The notes below the pieces were generated by a model. It was not told where the DNA came from and did not search any database. It saw only the letters and a program-made list of their open reading frames with translations. 64,000 nucleotides of DNA from Pandoraea pneumonica (lineage in GTDB: Bacteria > Pseudomonadota > Gammaproteobacteria > Burkholderiales > Burkholderiaceae): NCBI RefSeq assembly GCF_902459645.1, contig NZ_CABPSK010000002.1, forward strand, positions 124,001 through 188,000, given 5' to 3'. This document shows positions 47,944-57,606 of the stretch, in pieces. Each line of letters begins with the position of its first letter. Within the stretch, counting starts at the first letter, position 1. A program made the position numbers and the translations under genes.

Positions 47944-49676
47944 ACGCCGAACTCACCCCGCTCACCGCACACGCACCGGTGCTGCCCAGCACCGAAGACA
48001 CGCGTGACGAAGCGTCTGCGGCGTCTGAATCGTTGGAATCGTTGGAATCGTCGGGAGCATCGAACGCGCCCGCCAACGACAACACGACGCCCAGCGTGCG
48101 GCTGTGGGATGAGATCGGCACCGGCGTGCAAGCCGGTGCATTGCAACCCGACGATCACGATGAAGCGCCGGACACGACCGCCGACGATACGACGCCTGAC
48201 GCGCATGCCGCCGCTTCCGACACTGTCGATGGCTCCGCCGCGCACGCAACCAGCACAACCCACGCGCTCGGCGCTCGCGAGATCGCGCGCGACGCGCACC
48301 TGCGCCGCTGGCAAAACACCCTGCGCGAGCGCATCGCGCACGTCCACGCCATCGAACCGACACGCCGCTGCGGGCGCTTGACCCGCGCCGCTGGGCTGGT
48401 GCTCGAGGCCGTCGGGCTGCGCCTGCCCGTCGGTGCCGGATGCCTGATCGAACTGCCGGTGCACGACGCCTCGCGCGAACCCGCCACCGCCGAAGCGGAA
48501 GTCGTGGGTTTCGGCGGCGATCGCCTGTTTTTGATGCCGCAGACCGAAGTCGCGGGCCTGCTGCCCGGCGCACGCGTCTTCCCGATGGAACCGGCCGCTG
48601 ACGGCCCGTTGCCCAGCCAGCGCCACAACGGCAAGCGTCTGCCCGTGGGCGAAGCGCTGCTCGGCCGCGTGGTCGACGCCGCTGGCCGTCCGCTCGACGA
48701 CATCGGCCCGCTGGGCCTCACCGACAGCGCCTCGCTCGCTTCCGTGCCGATCAATCCGCTCGGACGGGCCCCGATCGAATCCGTACTCGATGTTGGCGTG
48801 CGCGCCATCAACGCCTTGCTCACCGTCGGTCGCGGCCAGCGCATGGGCCTGTTCGCGGGCTCGGGCGTGGGGAAGAGCGTGTTGCTGGGCATGATGGCCC
48901 GCTTCACGCAGGCCGAAGTCATCGTCGTGGGCCTGATCGGCGAGCGTGGCCGCGAAGTCAAAGACTTCATCGAAAACATCCTCGGCCCGGACGGTCTCGC
49001 ACGCTCAGTCGTCGTGGCGGCCCCTGCCGACGTCTCGCCGCTGCTGCGCCTGCAAGGCGCGGCCTACGCCACGACGCTTGCCGAATACTTCCGCGATCAG
49101 GGCAAAGACGTGCTGCTGATCATGGACTCGCTCACCCGCTACGCCATGGCACAACGCGAGATCGCGCTGGCCATCGGCGAGCCGCCCGCGACGAAGGGGT
49201 ATCCGCCCTCGGTGTTTGCCAAACTGCCAGCGCTCGTCGAGCGCGCGGGCAATGGCCCCGATGGCGGCGGGTCGATCACGGCGTTCTACACCGTGCTGAC
49301 CGAAGGCGACGACCAGCAAGATCCGATTGCCGACTCGGCACGCGCCATTCTCGACGGGCACATCGTGCTCTCGCGTCAGTTGGCGGAGTCCGGGCACTAC
49401 CCGGCCATCGACATCGAACAATCGATCAGCCGTGCGATGGCCTCGCTCATCGACGACCCGCAGTTCGATACGGTGCGCCGCTTCAAACAAATGCTGTCTC
49501 GCTACCAGCGCAACCGCGACCTCATCAATGTGGGCGCGTACGCACCGGGTAGCGATCCGATGCTCGATCAGGCGATCGAGCTCTATCCCCGTCTCGAAGG
49601 CTTCCTGCAACAAGGAATGCGCGAGCGGGCCGGCTATTCGGATGCCGTGCAGATGATGCACGGCCTGTTCCGCTAA
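47937..49676 (+). CDS. fliI: Flagellar export ATPase FliI with extended N terminus
   Basis: 579 residues from ATG 47937. The catalytic core is complete: Walker [33 protein letters not shown], Walker [41 protein letters not shown]. Hexameric ATPase that drives export with FliH and FliJ. FliI is usually about 440-470 aa; here the recognisable family start ([34 protein letters not shown]) comes only at about residue 122. The ~120 residues before it are acidic and Ser/Thr/Ala/Asp-rich, of no family known to me. Later in-frame starts are possible, but ATG 47937 overlaps the fliH stop in the manner of a coupled operon. Confidence 0.95.
   Translation: MVNAELTPLTAHAPVLPSTEDTRDEASAASESLESLESSGASNAPANDNTTPSVRLWDEIGTGVQAGALQPDDHDEAPDTTADDTTPDAHAAASDTVDGSAAHATSTTHALGAREIARDAHLRRWQNTLRERIAHVHAIEPTRRCGRLTRAAGLVLEAVGLRLPVGAGCLIELPVHDASREPATAEAEVVGFGGDRLFLMPQTEVAGLLPGARVFPMEPAADGPLPSQRHNGKRLPVGEALLGRVVDAAGRPLDDIGPLGLTDSASLASVPINPLGRAPIESVLDVGVRAINALLTVGRGQRMGLFAGSGVGKSVLLGMMARFTQAEVIVVGLIGERGREVKDFIENILGPDGLARSVVVAAPADVSPLLRLQGAAYATTLAEYFRDQGKDVLLIMDSLTRYAMAQREIALAIGEPPATKGYPPSVFAKLPALVERAGNGPDGGGSITAFYTVLTEGDDQQDPIADSARAILDGHIVLSRQLAESGHYPAIDIEQSISRAMASLIDDPQFDTVRRFKQMLSRYQRNRDLINVGAYAPGSDPMLDQAIELYPRLEGFLQQGMRERAGYSDAVQMMHGLFR
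48027..48053 (+). repeat. Three 9-bp tandem repeats in the fliI 5' extension
   Basis: GAATCGTTG occurs at 48027-48035 and 48036-48044, then GAATCGTCG at 48045-48053, encoding Glu-Ser-Leu units. A short in-frame repeat of this sort can change copy number without frameshift. Confidence 0.85.
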
Positions 49677-49690
49677 TCGGAGGTGTGGCC

Positions 49691-50143
49691 ATGAATTCCA
49701 CCCTGCCCCTGAAACTCCTGATCGAACTGGCCCAGAAGGACGTGGACGAAGCCGCGCGCCTGCTCGGCGAGCGCCAAAAGCAGCGCGCCGAAGTCGAACG
49801 CCAGTTGGAAGCCCTGCGCCAGTACCGTCACGAGTACCGCACGCGCATGCAGACGGCGACGATTCAGGGCATGGCGGGATGCGATTGGCGCAACTTCCAG
49901 CAATTCATCGATACGCTCGACACGGCCATCGGACAACAAGTCATGTTGCTCGAACAAGCCGAAGAACGCCTCGCTGCGGCCCGCCGTGAATGGCAAGCCC
50001 AGCAGCGCCGCCTGAATTCCTTCGGCACGCTCGCCACGCGCGAGCAGGCACGCACGTCGTTGCGCGTCGCGCGCCGCGAGCAGAAGGAAAACGACGAGTA
50101 CGCCGCGCGCAGCCTGCGCCGCCGTGCCGAGTCACCGCTCTGA
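49691..50143 (+). CDS. fliJ: Flagellar export chaperone-escort protein FliJ
   Basis: 150 residues of coiled coil (LIELAQKDVDEAARLLGERQKQRAEVERQLEALRQYRHEYRTRM). Binds FliI and FlhA. GGAGG precedes the ATG at 49691. Located between fliI and fliK as usual. Confidence 0.93.
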   Translation: MNSTLPLKLLIELAQKDVDEAARLLGERQKQRAEVERQLEALRQYRHEYRTRMQTATIQGMAGCDWRNFQQFIDTLDTAIGQQVMLLEQAEERLAAARREWQAQQRRLNSFGTLATREQARTSLRVARREQKENDEYAARSLRRRAESPL

Positions 50144-50154
50144 AGGAGCCCATC

Positions 50155-51621
50155 ATGTCGATTCTGAGCTTCCTGCCTGATTCCGCCGCGGCCGCTGCCG
50201 CGCAAGCCGCCAACGCGGCTAACCGCGCAGGCGCCGACAACAGCGCTAACAGCGACAACGCCGGGGCGCTGCCGTTCTCGACGGTGCTCTCGCAGCAGCA
50301 ATCGCGTCAGTCTGTGCCGACGCCGACGAGCAACAACGCCAACAACACGTCGCAGTCGCAAACGCAGTCGTCGAATAACTCGACGCGCTCATCTGGCAAC
50401 ACCAACGACGCTTCGGCACAAACCGGACAAGCCGGACAGACCGGAAAGTCGGGACAAACCGGTCAGACGAACGCCTCGACCAAGCCTGCGCAACCGTCCA
50501 AATCGACGGACGACGACGATAGCGACGCCGACCACACGGCTCAGGCCAGCACACCTGCCCCGGTCGATCCGGCCGCCGCTGCGGCACTCGCGGTTGCACT
50601 CGCCGCCATGAACGGCACGCCGCTCACGCCGCCCGCGACACTCCCGGCGACCACCGCCACCACTGCGGATAGCGCAACCGACGGCAAGCCGGGCACCGGC
50701 GCTGCCATCGCTGCCGCCGTGACCGGCGCGTTGCAAGCCAGCGGCGCGGCGCAGTTGACGGGGCAACCGGCCGTCGGGACGGCTGGCGCGGATACCAAGG
50801 CACCGGCCAACGCCAATGCTGGCACCGGTACCAACACCACGGCAACCGCAGCAACGGCAACGCCTGCCAAGACCGGCGGTTTGTCGCTCGACGCACTGGC
50901 GAAGAACGCCACCACCACGCAGGCCGCTGGCAACGCGCAGCCTGCGGCTACCGACGCCAAGGCAGCCCCGCAGCCGGTCGTCAGCGCCGACGGTCAAGCG
51001 CAGCGTCTGGCCGATGCGATGGCCGCGACGCAAGGCAGCCGCGACGCCGCAGCCCAAGCCGCCACCGTCGCCAATCAAGCGGCGGCACAGGCCGCACAGG
51101 CCACGACGACGGCAGTCGACGCGCAACCGCAACTGGCACAAGCCGGTCTGCACGCAACGCTGGCACTCAACGCCCGCGTCGGCACGCAAGACTGGAACAA
51201 CCAACTCTCGCAACAGGTCGTGTGGCTCTCTTCCGCGCACGCACAGACGGCCCAATTGAGCCTGAATCCGCCCGACCTCGGCCCGCTGCACGTGGTGCTG
51301 AACGTGGCGAACGATTCGGCGCAGGCGATGTTCGTCTCGCAACACGCCGCCGTGCGCGACGCGGTGCAGGCCGCGCTGCCGCAATTGCGCGAAAGTCTGG
51401 CGAACAACGGCATTGCCCTGGGCAATGCGTCGGTGAGCGCCGATAGCTCGCAGCAACAAGCGTTCGCCCAGCAGGGCGCGAACGGTAACGGCGGCGGGAA
51501 CGGCAATGGCAACGGGCGCGGCACGCCGGGTTTCGGTCAGACGGATGACAGCGGGCTGACCGCGACGACCGTGACCGTGCCGGTGCGCGCGTCCAATGGC
51601 CTCGTCGATACGTTTGCCTGA
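50155..51621 (+). CDS. fliK: Flagellar hook-length control protein FliK
   Basis: 488 residues from ATG 50155 with AAGGAG upstream. Long N-terminal region rich in Ala/Thr/Gln/Asn/Gly and low in complexity. The C-terminal Flg_hook domain (WNNQLSQQVVWLSSAHAQTAQLSLNPPDLGPLHVVLNVANDSAQAMFVSQHAAVRDAVQAALPQLRESLANNGIALGNASV) triggers the switch from hook to filament export via FlhB. A Gly/Asn run follows near the end. Canonical position after fliJ identifies this as the primary fliK. Confidence 0.94.
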   Translation: MSILSFLPDSAAAAAAQAANAANRAGADNSANSDNAGALPFSTVLSQQQSRQSVPTPTSNNANNTSQSQTQSSNNSTRSSGNTNDASAQTGQAGQTGKSGQTGQTNASTKPAQPSKSTDDDDSDADHTAQASTPAPVDPAAAAALAVALAAMNGTPLTPPATLPATTATTADSATDGKPGTGAAIAAAVTGALQASGAAQLTGQPAVGTAGADTKAPANANAGTGTNTTATAATATPAKTGGLSLDALAKNATTTQAAGNAQPAATDAKAAPQPVVSADGQAQRLADAMAATQGSRDAAAQAATVANQAAAQAAQATTTAVDAQPQLAQAGLHATLALNARVGTQDWNNQLSQQVVWLSSAHAQTAQLSLNPPDLGPLHVVLNVANDSAQAMFVSQHAAVRDAVQAALPQLRESLANNGIALGNASVSADSSQQQAFAQQGANGNGGGNGNGNGRGTPGFGQTDDSGLTATTVTVPVRASNGLVDTFA

Positions 51622-51857
51622 TATTCCCTCTAGCGTCGACGAGACCCTCCAAACCGGGCTGCAACCCGCACCAGATATGGATAAGCGGCACGCGCGAGGC
51701 GCAAGCTTCGCGCGACGCAACGCCGCATCGCCCTAAAGCACACGGGTTTTTCTGCCGTTAAGACAAAGACGCGAGTTAGACGCGATTGTCCCTTCTTTTC
51801 GGCCGATCACCCGGTGGCGGGTTGGCCGACAATCATTACCCAATAGCAGGCGAATAC

Positions 51858-52340
51858 ATGGCAAATCCCGCACCCACGCAAGCGGCCGCTCCCTCGGGGG
51901 GAGGTATGCGCAAATGGATTCTGTTGATCGTCGCGGTGGCACTGATGGCCGCCGCAGGCGCGGCGACTGCGGTGTATCTGCTGACCGGACGCAGCGAAAC
52001 GGCAAAAGCGCCGCCGCCGCCCCCGCCGCCCGTGTTCGTGGGCATGGACCCGTTCACGGTGAACCTGTCGGGCGAGGACGGCGAGCGTTACCTGCACATC
52101 GGTCTCTCGCTCAAGGTGGCAGACGCCGAGACGCAGGCCCGCATCACGCAGCACATGCCCGAAGTGCGTAGCCGCGTGTTGTTGCTGCTGTCGTCCAAGC
52201 AGCCGCAAGACCTGGCCACGATCGACGGCAAGCGCCGTTTGGCAAGTGAAATTCGGACGCTGGTCGCGCAACCGTTTGCGGCCAACATGCCGCAACAGGC
52301 CGTGGGCGAAGTGCTGTTCACCGCGTTTGTAATTCAGTGA
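51858..52340 (+). CDS. fliL: Flagellar basal body-associated protein FliL
   Basis: 160 residues: short cytoplasmic N terminus, one membrane helix (WILLIVAVALMAAAGAATAVYLL), a Pro-rich linker, and the periplasmic domain ending in RTLVAQPFAANMPQQAVGEVLFTAFVIQ. FliL sits around the stator and supports torque. The preceding 236-base gap after fliK suggests a new promoter for fliLMNOPQR, though no core promoter is obvious. Confidence 0.93.
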   Translation: MANPAPTQAAAPSGGGMRKWILLIVAVALMAAAGAATAVYLLTGRSETAKAPPPPPPPVFVGMDPFTVNLSGEDGERYLHIGLSLKVADAETQARITQHMPEVRSRVLLLLSSKQPQDLATIDGKRRLASEIRTLVAQPFAANMPQQAVGEVLFTAFVIQ

Positions 52341-52347
52341 GTGATTC

Positions 52348-53346
52348 ATGGCGCATGAGGAGTTCCTGTCGCAGGAAGAAGTCGATGCCCTTCTGAAGGG
52401 TGTCACCGGCGAACAGGATGACCGGTCGGAGTCGGAAGATCATTCCGGCATTCGGCCATACAACATCGCGACGCAAGAGCGCATCGTGCGCGGGCGCATG
52501 CCCACGCTCGAGATCATCAACGACCGCTTCTCGCGCCTGTTCCGTATCGCGCTGTTCAACTTCATGCGTCGCAGCGCCGAGATTTCGGTCAGCCCCGTGC
52601 GCGTGCAGAAGTACAGCGAGTTCATCCGTAACCTGCCCGTCCCGACCAACCTCAACCTGGTCCACATCAAACCGCTGCGCGGCACGGCCCTGTTCGTGTT
52701 CGATCCGAACCTCGTGTTCCTCGTGGTGGACAACCTGTTCGGCGGGGACGGCCGCTTCCATACCCGCGTCGAAGGGCGCGACTTCACGCAGACCGAACAG
52801 CGCATCATCGCGCGCCTGCTCGATCTGGTGTTCGAGAACTACGGCGCGTCGTGGAAGCCGGTGCATCCGGTCGAATTCGAATATGTGCGCGCCGAAATGC
52901 ACACGCAGTTCGCCAACGTCGCCACGCCCAACGAGGTGGTGGTCACCACGACGTTCGACATCGAGTTCGGCTCGGTCGGCGGCGAATTCCACATCTGCAT
53001 GCCGTACTCGATGATCGAGCCGCTGCGCGATCAGCTCTCGAGCCCGCTGCAAGGCGAGACGCTCGAAGTCGACAAGCGCTGGGTGCGTTTGCTCTCGCAG
53101 CAGGTGCAGGCCGCCGATGTGGAAATCGTGACAAACCTCGCGAACATCGACATGACGCTCTCGCAGTTGCTCAACATGCGCGTGGGCGACGTGATTCCGC
53201 TCGACGTGCCCGAACTGCTCGAAGCCAAGGTCGACGGCGTGCCGGTGATGCATTGCAATTACGGCGTCTTCAACGGTCAATACGCTTTGCGCGTGAACCA
53301 GATGATCAACCATTCGCATAGCGATTACACGAAGGACAACGAGTGA
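52348..53346 (+). CDS. fliM: Flagellar motor switch protein FliM
   Basis: 332 residues. N-terminal EEFLSQEEVDALLKGV is the CheY-P binding segment; the middle domain has GRMPTLEIINDRFSRLFRIALFNFMRRSAEI, and the C-terminal SpoA domain has LLNMRVGDVIPLDVPELLEAKVDGVPVMHCNYGVFNGQYALRV. Forms the C-ring with FliG and FliN. The stop overlaps the fliN start (TGATG). Confidence 0.97.
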   Translation: MAHEEFLSQEEVDALLKGVTGEQDDRSESEDHSGIRPYNIATQERIVRGRMPTLEIINDRFSRLFRIALFNFMRRSAEISVSPVRVQKYSEFIRNLPVPTNLNLVHIKPLRGTALFVFDPNLVFLVVDNLFGGDGRFHTRVEGRDFTQTEQRIIARLLDLVFENYGASWKPVHPVEFEYVRAEMHTQFANVATPNEVVVTTTFDIEFGSVGGEFHICMPYSMIEPLRDQLSSPLQGETLEVDKRWVRLLSQQVQAADVEIVTNLANIDMTLSQLLNMRVGDVIPLDVPELLEAKVDGVPVMHCNYGVFNGQYALRVNQMINHSHSDYTKDNE

Positions 53347-53783
53347 TGAGCGATACCCCTCAAACGCCCGGTGACGACGCCCAGGCCATGGCGGACGAGT
53401 GGGCCAGTGCCATGGCGGAGCAGACAGCTGCCGAGCCGGCACCCGCCGCTGCGGCACCTGCCGCCTCGCCCGTGTTCCAGCCGCTCGCGGCCACCGCCGG
53501 TAACCCGGCAAGTGCCACGCACAACGACATCGATCTGATTCTCGACATCCCGGTGCAGATGACCGTGGAGTTGGGCCGCACGAAGATCGCCATCAAAAAC
53601 CTGCTGCAACTGGCGCAGGGTTCGGTGGTGGAGCTCGACGGCATGGCCGGTGAGCCGATGGATGTGCTCGTCAACGGATGCCTCATCGCCCAAGGCGAAG
53701 TGGTCGTGGTCAACGACAAGTTCGGCATTCGCCTGACTGATATCATCACGCCATCCGAACGCATCCGTAAGCTCAACCGATGA
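53346..53783 (+). CDS. fliN: Flagellar motor switch protein FliN
   Basis: 145 residues. Acidic, Ala/Pro-rich N terminus, then the SpoA domain (DIDLILDIPVQMTVELGRTKIAIKNLLQLAQGSVVELDGMAGEPMDVLVNGCLIAQGEVVVVNDKFGIRLTDIITPSERIRKL). Lower part of the C-ring. Overlaps fliM by one base and fliO by four (ATGA). Confidence 0.97.
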   Translation: MSDTPQTPGDDAQAMADEWASAMAEQTAAEPAPAAAAPAASPVFQPLAATAGNPASATHNDIDLILDIPVQMTVELGRTKIAIKNLLQLAQGSVVELDGMAGEPMDVLVNGCLIAQGEVVVVNDKFGIRLTDIITPSERIRKLNR

Positions 53784-54361
53784 TTGCAACGAAAGTCCAC
53801 GGCATGCCCGTGTGGCGCGCCATGGCACAGGCAGTGACCGCGAGGCCGGCACATCTTGCCGGCCGCATCCGCCGGTCTGGCCTGCTCCCCCAACTCGCGC
53901 TGCGTACGCGTCTCGCCCTACTCCCGATCCCGGCAATGTTTATGGCGGGCGTGGCTCGCGCTGAAGGCGCAGCCTCGCAGGCCGCTGCCGTGCCGAGTCT
54001 GGGCGGTGCGGGCATCGTGCAAACCGGGCTGGGCCTCGTCTTCGTCCTCGCGCTGCTCTTCGGATTGGCGTGGCTCGCGAAACGCTTCGGTCTGCAACGT
54101 CCGCTGGGCGGTGGCAACGTGCGCATCGTCGGCAGCGCCGCCGTGGGCCAGCGCGAACGCGTGGTCGTGGTGGAAGTGGCTGGCGACTGGGTGGTGCTGG
54201 GGGTTGCCCCGGGTCAGGTTCGCGCCTTGCACACGATCGACGCGCAGCGCGTCGCCGATCTGCCCGCCACGCCGAGCGCCCCGCATGCGGGCGCGCAGGC
54301 CAACCGCGCCGCGCAAGCCTTTGCGCAAAAGCTGCGCGAATCGATGAAAAAGGATTCCTGA
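53780..54361 (+). CDS. fliO: Flagellar export assembly protein FliO
   Basis: 193 residues. Helps FliP assemble. An N-terminal segment (~55 residues, partly hydrophobic, [19 protein letters not shown]) resembles a long signal region, then one clear helix ([27 protein letters not shown]) and the conserved cytoplasmic [40 protein letters not shown]. The N terminus is longer than in E. coli (121 aa); an internal start is possible, but ATG 53780 is coupled to fliN. Confidence 0.9.
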   Translation: MIATKVHGMPVWRAMAQAVTARPAHLAGRIRRSGLLPQLALRTRLALLPIPAMFMAGVARAEGAASQAAAVPSLGGAGIVQTGLGLVFVLALLFGLAWLAKRFGLQRPLGGGNVRIVGSAAVGQRERVVVVEVAGDWVVLGVAPGQVRALHTIDAQRVADLPATPSAPHAGAQANRAAQAFAQKLRESMKKDS

Positions 54362-55134
54362 TGTCTCGTGCCTGGCTGCCCGCCGAGTGGAAACTGGGCT
54401 TGGCGCTCGGGCTGGCATTGCTCTGCACTGCCGTGCCGGGTACGGCCATTGCGCAAGCCACGCTGCCTGCGCTGACGACAACGCCCGCACCGGGCGGCGG
54501 ACAAACGTATTCGCTGTCCGTGCAGACGATGCTGCTGCTCACGTCGCTGGGCTTCCTGCCCGCGATGTTGCTGATGATGACCGCCTTCACGCGCATCATC
54601 ATCGTGCTCTCGCTGCTGCGCCATGCGATCGGCGTGACTACCTCGCCGCCCAACCAGATTCTCATCGGGCTGGCGCTGTTCCTGACGTTCTTCGTGATGT
54701 CGCCGGTGTTCGACAAAGCCTACACCGACGCCTATCAGCCCTTCGCCGCCAACAAGATCAGCTTCGAGCAGGCCATCGACACCGGGGCCAAGCCGTTCCA
54801 CGCGTTCATGCTCAAGCAAACGCGTGAAGCCGATCTCGCGCTCTTCGCCAAGCTCGCCAAGACCCCGCCGATGAACGGCCCGGAAGATGTGCCGATGCGC
54901 ATTCTCGTGCCCGCCTTCGCCACGAGCGAGTTGAAGACGGCGTTCCAGATCGGCTTCACCATCTTCATTCCGTTCCTGATCATCGACTTGGTGGTCGCGA
55001 GCGTGCTGATGGCCATGGGGATGATGATGGTCTCGCCCTCCACGGTATCGCTGCCGTTCAAGCTGATGCTGTTCGTGGTGGTCGATGGCTGGCAACTGCT
55101 GCTGGGCTCGCTGGCCCAGAGCTTCAACATGTAG
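54361..55134 (+). CDS. fliP: Flagellar export gate protein FliP
   Basis: 257 residues with a cleavable signal peptide ([18 protein letters not shown]). The gate core is [57 protein letters not shown], with the conserved C-terminal part up to [12 protein letters not shown]. Overlaps fliO by one base (TGATG). Confidence 0.96.
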   Translation: MSRAWLPAEWKLGLALGLALLCTAVPGTAIAQATLPALTTTPAPGGGQTYSLSVQTMLLLTSLGFLPAMLLMMTAFTRIIIVLSLLRHAIGVTTSPPNQILIGLALFLTFFVMSPVFDKAYTDAYQPFAANKISFEQAIDTGAKPFHAFMLKQTREADLALFAKLAKTPPMNGPEDVPMRILVPAFATSELKTAFQIGFTIFIPFLIIDLVVASVLMAMGMMMVSPSTVSLPFKLMLFVVVDGWQLLLGSLAQSFNM

Positions 55135-55149
55135 CGGAGGGCACGCGAA

Positions 55150-55419
55150 ATGACTCCGGAAACCGTCATGGCACTGGCCCACCAGGCCATGCAAGTCACC
55201 TTGCTGCTGGCTGGCCCGCTGCTGCTCGTCGCCCTCGTCTCCGGTTTGCTCGTGAGCCTGTTTCAGGCCGCAACGCAGATCAACGAAATGACGCTGTCGT
55301 TCATCCCGAAGCTGCTCGCCGTGTTCGTCACGCTGGTGGTGGCCGGACCGTGGATGCTCAACTTGATGGTCGACTACATGAAGCAGTTGCTCACCGGCAT
55401 CCCCGGCCTCGTCAGCTAA
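55150..55419 (+). CDS. fliQ: Flagellar export gate protein FliQ
   Basis: 89 residues, two membrane helices, with TPETVMALAHQAMQVTLLLAGPLLLVALVSGLLVSLFQAATQINEMTLSFIPKLLAV as in all FliQ. GGAGG at 55136-55140 precedes the ATG. Confidence 0.96.
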   Translation: MTPETVMALAHQAMQVTLLLAGPLLLVALVSGLLVSLFQAATQINEMTLSFIPKLLAVFVTLVVAGPWMLNLMVDYMKQLLTGIPGLVS

Positions 55420-55452
55420 GACGGGCCGCTTGATGCAACCGCACCCTCTCCC

Positions 55453-56244
55453 TTGATCAGCTTTACCTACGAACAGCTCTCGGGCGTCATCGCGACGTTC
55501 CTGTTTCCGTTCGTGCGCCTGCTCGCGCTCATGATGAGCGCCCCGCTCCTGAGCGACTCGGCGGTGCCGTCGACGGTCAAGATCGGGTTGGCAGGCATTG
55601 TCGCCTTGGCGCTAGCGCCGATCATCGGCCCGATGCCCGCCGTCTCGCCGTTTTCGTGGGAAGGGCTGTGGATCATGACGCAGCAGATCATGATCGGCGC
55701 GGCGCTCGGCTGGTGCATGCAGATCGTGTTCTCGGCCATCAGCATGGCGGGCGATTTCGTCGGCTTGCAGATGGGTCTGTCGTTCGCCACGCTGCTCAAC
55801 CCGAACAGCGACGGCAGCACGGCGGTGCTCGGCATGTTGCTCAACGTGGTGGCAATGCTGGTGTTTCTCGCCACCAACGGCCATCTGGTGATGTTTGCCA
55901 CGCTCGTGCAGAGTTTCACGGTGCTGCCGATCTCGGGCACGCCGATCTCCGCGCTCGGTTGGCAATATCTCGCCATGCTTGGCGGTCAACTGTTCACGCT
56001 GGCGCTGATGCTCTCGCTGCCGCTCGTGGCCGCCCTGCTCATCTGTAACCTGGCGCTGGGCATTCTCAACCGCGCTGCGCCGCAGTTGAACATCTTCGCC
56101 GTGGGTTTTCCGCTCACGCTGGCCGTCGGCTTGTTCGTGCTCGAACTGATGATGCCGCGCATCGCGCCGGTGATGGATCACTTCCTCTCGATCGGCATCG
56201 ACATGATGATTCGCGCCACGGCAGCGTTCGTCCCCAAGGCCTGA
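55453..56244 (+). CDS. fliR: Flagellar export gate protein FliR, TTG start
   Basis: 263 residues, about six to eight hydrophobic segments; ISFTYEQLSGVIATFLFPFVRLLALMMSAPLLSDSAVPSTVKIGLAGIVALALAPI and GMQIVFSAISMAGDFVGLQMGLSFATLLNP-type motifs are FliR. The frame begins at a TTG (55453); the nearest upstream ATG (55433) is out of frame and stops after seven codons, so the TTG appears to be the true start, with no strong ribosome site. Low initiation may limit FliR to the single copy per gate. Confidence 0.93.
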   Translation: MISFTYEQLSGVIATFLFPFVRLLALMMSAPLLSDSAVPSTVKIGLAGIVALALAPIIGPMPAVSPFSWEGLWIMTQQIMIGAALGWCMQIVFSAISMAGDFVGLQMGLSFATLLNPNSDGSTAVLGMLLNVVAMLVFLATNGHLVMFATLVQSFTVLPISGTPISALGWQYLAMLGGQLFTLALMLSLPLVAALLICNLALGILNRAAPQLNIFAVGFPLTLAVGLFVLELMMPRIAPVMDHFLSIGIDMMIRATAAFVPKA

Positions 56245-56278
56245 CCGGCAAACTCGTTCCCGATCCCCGAAAAGCAAA

Positions 56279-56308
56279 ACGGGCCGCGCGGCAGTGCCGG
56301 TGGCCCGT
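56279..56308. terminator. Hairpin between convergent fliR and flgL
   Basis: ACGGGCC-GCGCGGC / GCCGGTGGCCCGT imperfect stem with a 3-base loop. TCTTG follows on plus, and GTTTTGCTTTT follows on minus, so it best terminates the flgKL transcript. Confidence 0.78.
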
Positions 56309-56353
56309 CTTGTCATGCGACGGCGCGCTCGCGCCGCCGGTCCTGCTTGTCGC

Positions 56354-57589
56354 TTACAGCAAGCTGAACAGCGAGAGCTTCTGCGTTTGCAGGAAGCTTT
56401 GCTGCGACGCCTGCAACGCGGCTTGCAACTGCGCAAACTTGGTCGCCGACGAATTCCAGTCGACTTGCAGCAGGTCGGCCAGTTGCGACTGATAGTTCAG
56501 CGAGTTGCTGTCGCCGATGTTGTTCAGCGAGGTGAGTTCGTTCATGCGCGAACCCACCGTCGTGCGCACCGTCGTGACGTTGTCGTACGTGTTGCTGAAC
56601 ATCTCGCTGAACGTGGTCAGCGCGTTCGACAGGTTGGACTGCCCGGCCTGACCGGCGCTGCTGAGCGGCGTCTTGAGCGTGTTGATCAACGCTTGCAGGT
56701 TGTCGAACACGTTGGTGCTGGCCTTGTTCGCCGGTGCCACCGAATAGTTGTCGCCGTTGGCCGGGTCGCCCGTGAACGTCACCGACTTGCCGCCGAATGT
56801 GATCGGCTGACCGGCCGTGTACGTCCCGGTCACGTCGGCCGCCGTCGTATCGGTCTGATCCTTGACGGTGTACGTCGTCGTGGGCGGCGTGGTCGTGCTG
56901 TCGACCGCGAAGGTGATCTGATACTGGTGGGTCGCGCCCGGGTTGGTCACGTCGGTCGTGGACACCGGCTTGTACACGGCCGAGCCTTGATTGCTGCTAT
57001 TGCCGCTAATCAGGGCGCTCGCCGTGCCCGGCTGAATGCTCTGGAAAATGCTCGAACCGATGTCGTTGATCGCGATTTGACGGTTCGGGCTGACCTGCAC
57101 GTAGCGCACACCCGCGTCGCCCTGGTACGACGCGCCCGTGGCCGACGTGACGTAGGCCGCCGAGTTGCCCTGAAAGCCCGAGAACAGATACTGACCGTTG
57201 GCATCGGTCGTGTTCGCAAGCGAGAGCAGTTGCTGGAAGCTCGACTGGAGGTCGGTCGCGATCGTGGCGCGGTCGCTGTCGTTGAGCGACGGGTTACCGG
57301 CCGTCACGACCTGCGACATCACGTGTTGCAGCGTGTTGATGATGCTGCCGAACGTCGAGTCTTCGAGTTGCAGTTGCGTCGTCGCCGCAGCGCGGTTCGC
57401 CGAATACTGCGAATTCATGTCGTTGTCTTGCGACACGGCCACGGCCTGTGCCGACGCAATCGGATCGTCGCTCGGCGTGGTCACGCGCATGCCCGACGAG
57501 AGCTGTTGCTGCGTATTGAGCAGATCAGAGGTGTTCTGGCTCATCGAGCGCAGGCCCTGATCGTAAATCATGTTGGTGCTAATTCGCAT
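56354..57589 (-). CDS. flgL: Hook-filament junction protein FlgL (HAP3)
   Basis: 411 residues. N-terminal MRISTNMIYDQGLRSMSQNTSDLLNTQQQLSSGMRVTTPSDDPIASAQAV and C-terminal SLNYQSQLADLLQVDWNSSATKFAQLQAALQASQQSFLQTQKLSLFSLL are the flagellin-like ends of FlgL. Longer than the enteric form (317 aa) owing to a Thr-rich middle insert. Lies 17 bases downstream of flgK. Confidence 0.96.
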   Translation of the reverse strand: MRISTNMIYDQGLRSMSQNTSDLLNTQQQLSSGMRVTTPSDDPIASAQAVAVSQDNDMNSQYSANRAAATTQLQLEDSTFGSIINTLQHVMSQVVTAGNPSLNDSDRATIATDLQSSFQQLLSLANTTDANGQYLFSGFQGNSAAYVTSATGASYQGDAGVRYVQVSPNRQIAINDIGSSIFQSIQPGTASALISGNSSNQGSAVYKPVSTTDVTNPGATHQYQITFAVDSTTTPPTTTYTVKDQTDTTAADVTGTYTAGQPITFGGKSVTFTGDPANGDNYSVAPANKASTNVFDNLQALINTLKTPLSSAGQAGQSNLSNALTTFSEMFSNTYDNVTTVRTTVGSRMNELTSLNNIGDSNSLNYQSQLADLLQVDWNSSATKFAQLQAALQASQQSFLQTQKLSLFSLL

Positions 57590-57606
57590 GATGTTGTCTC
57601 CTGCCC

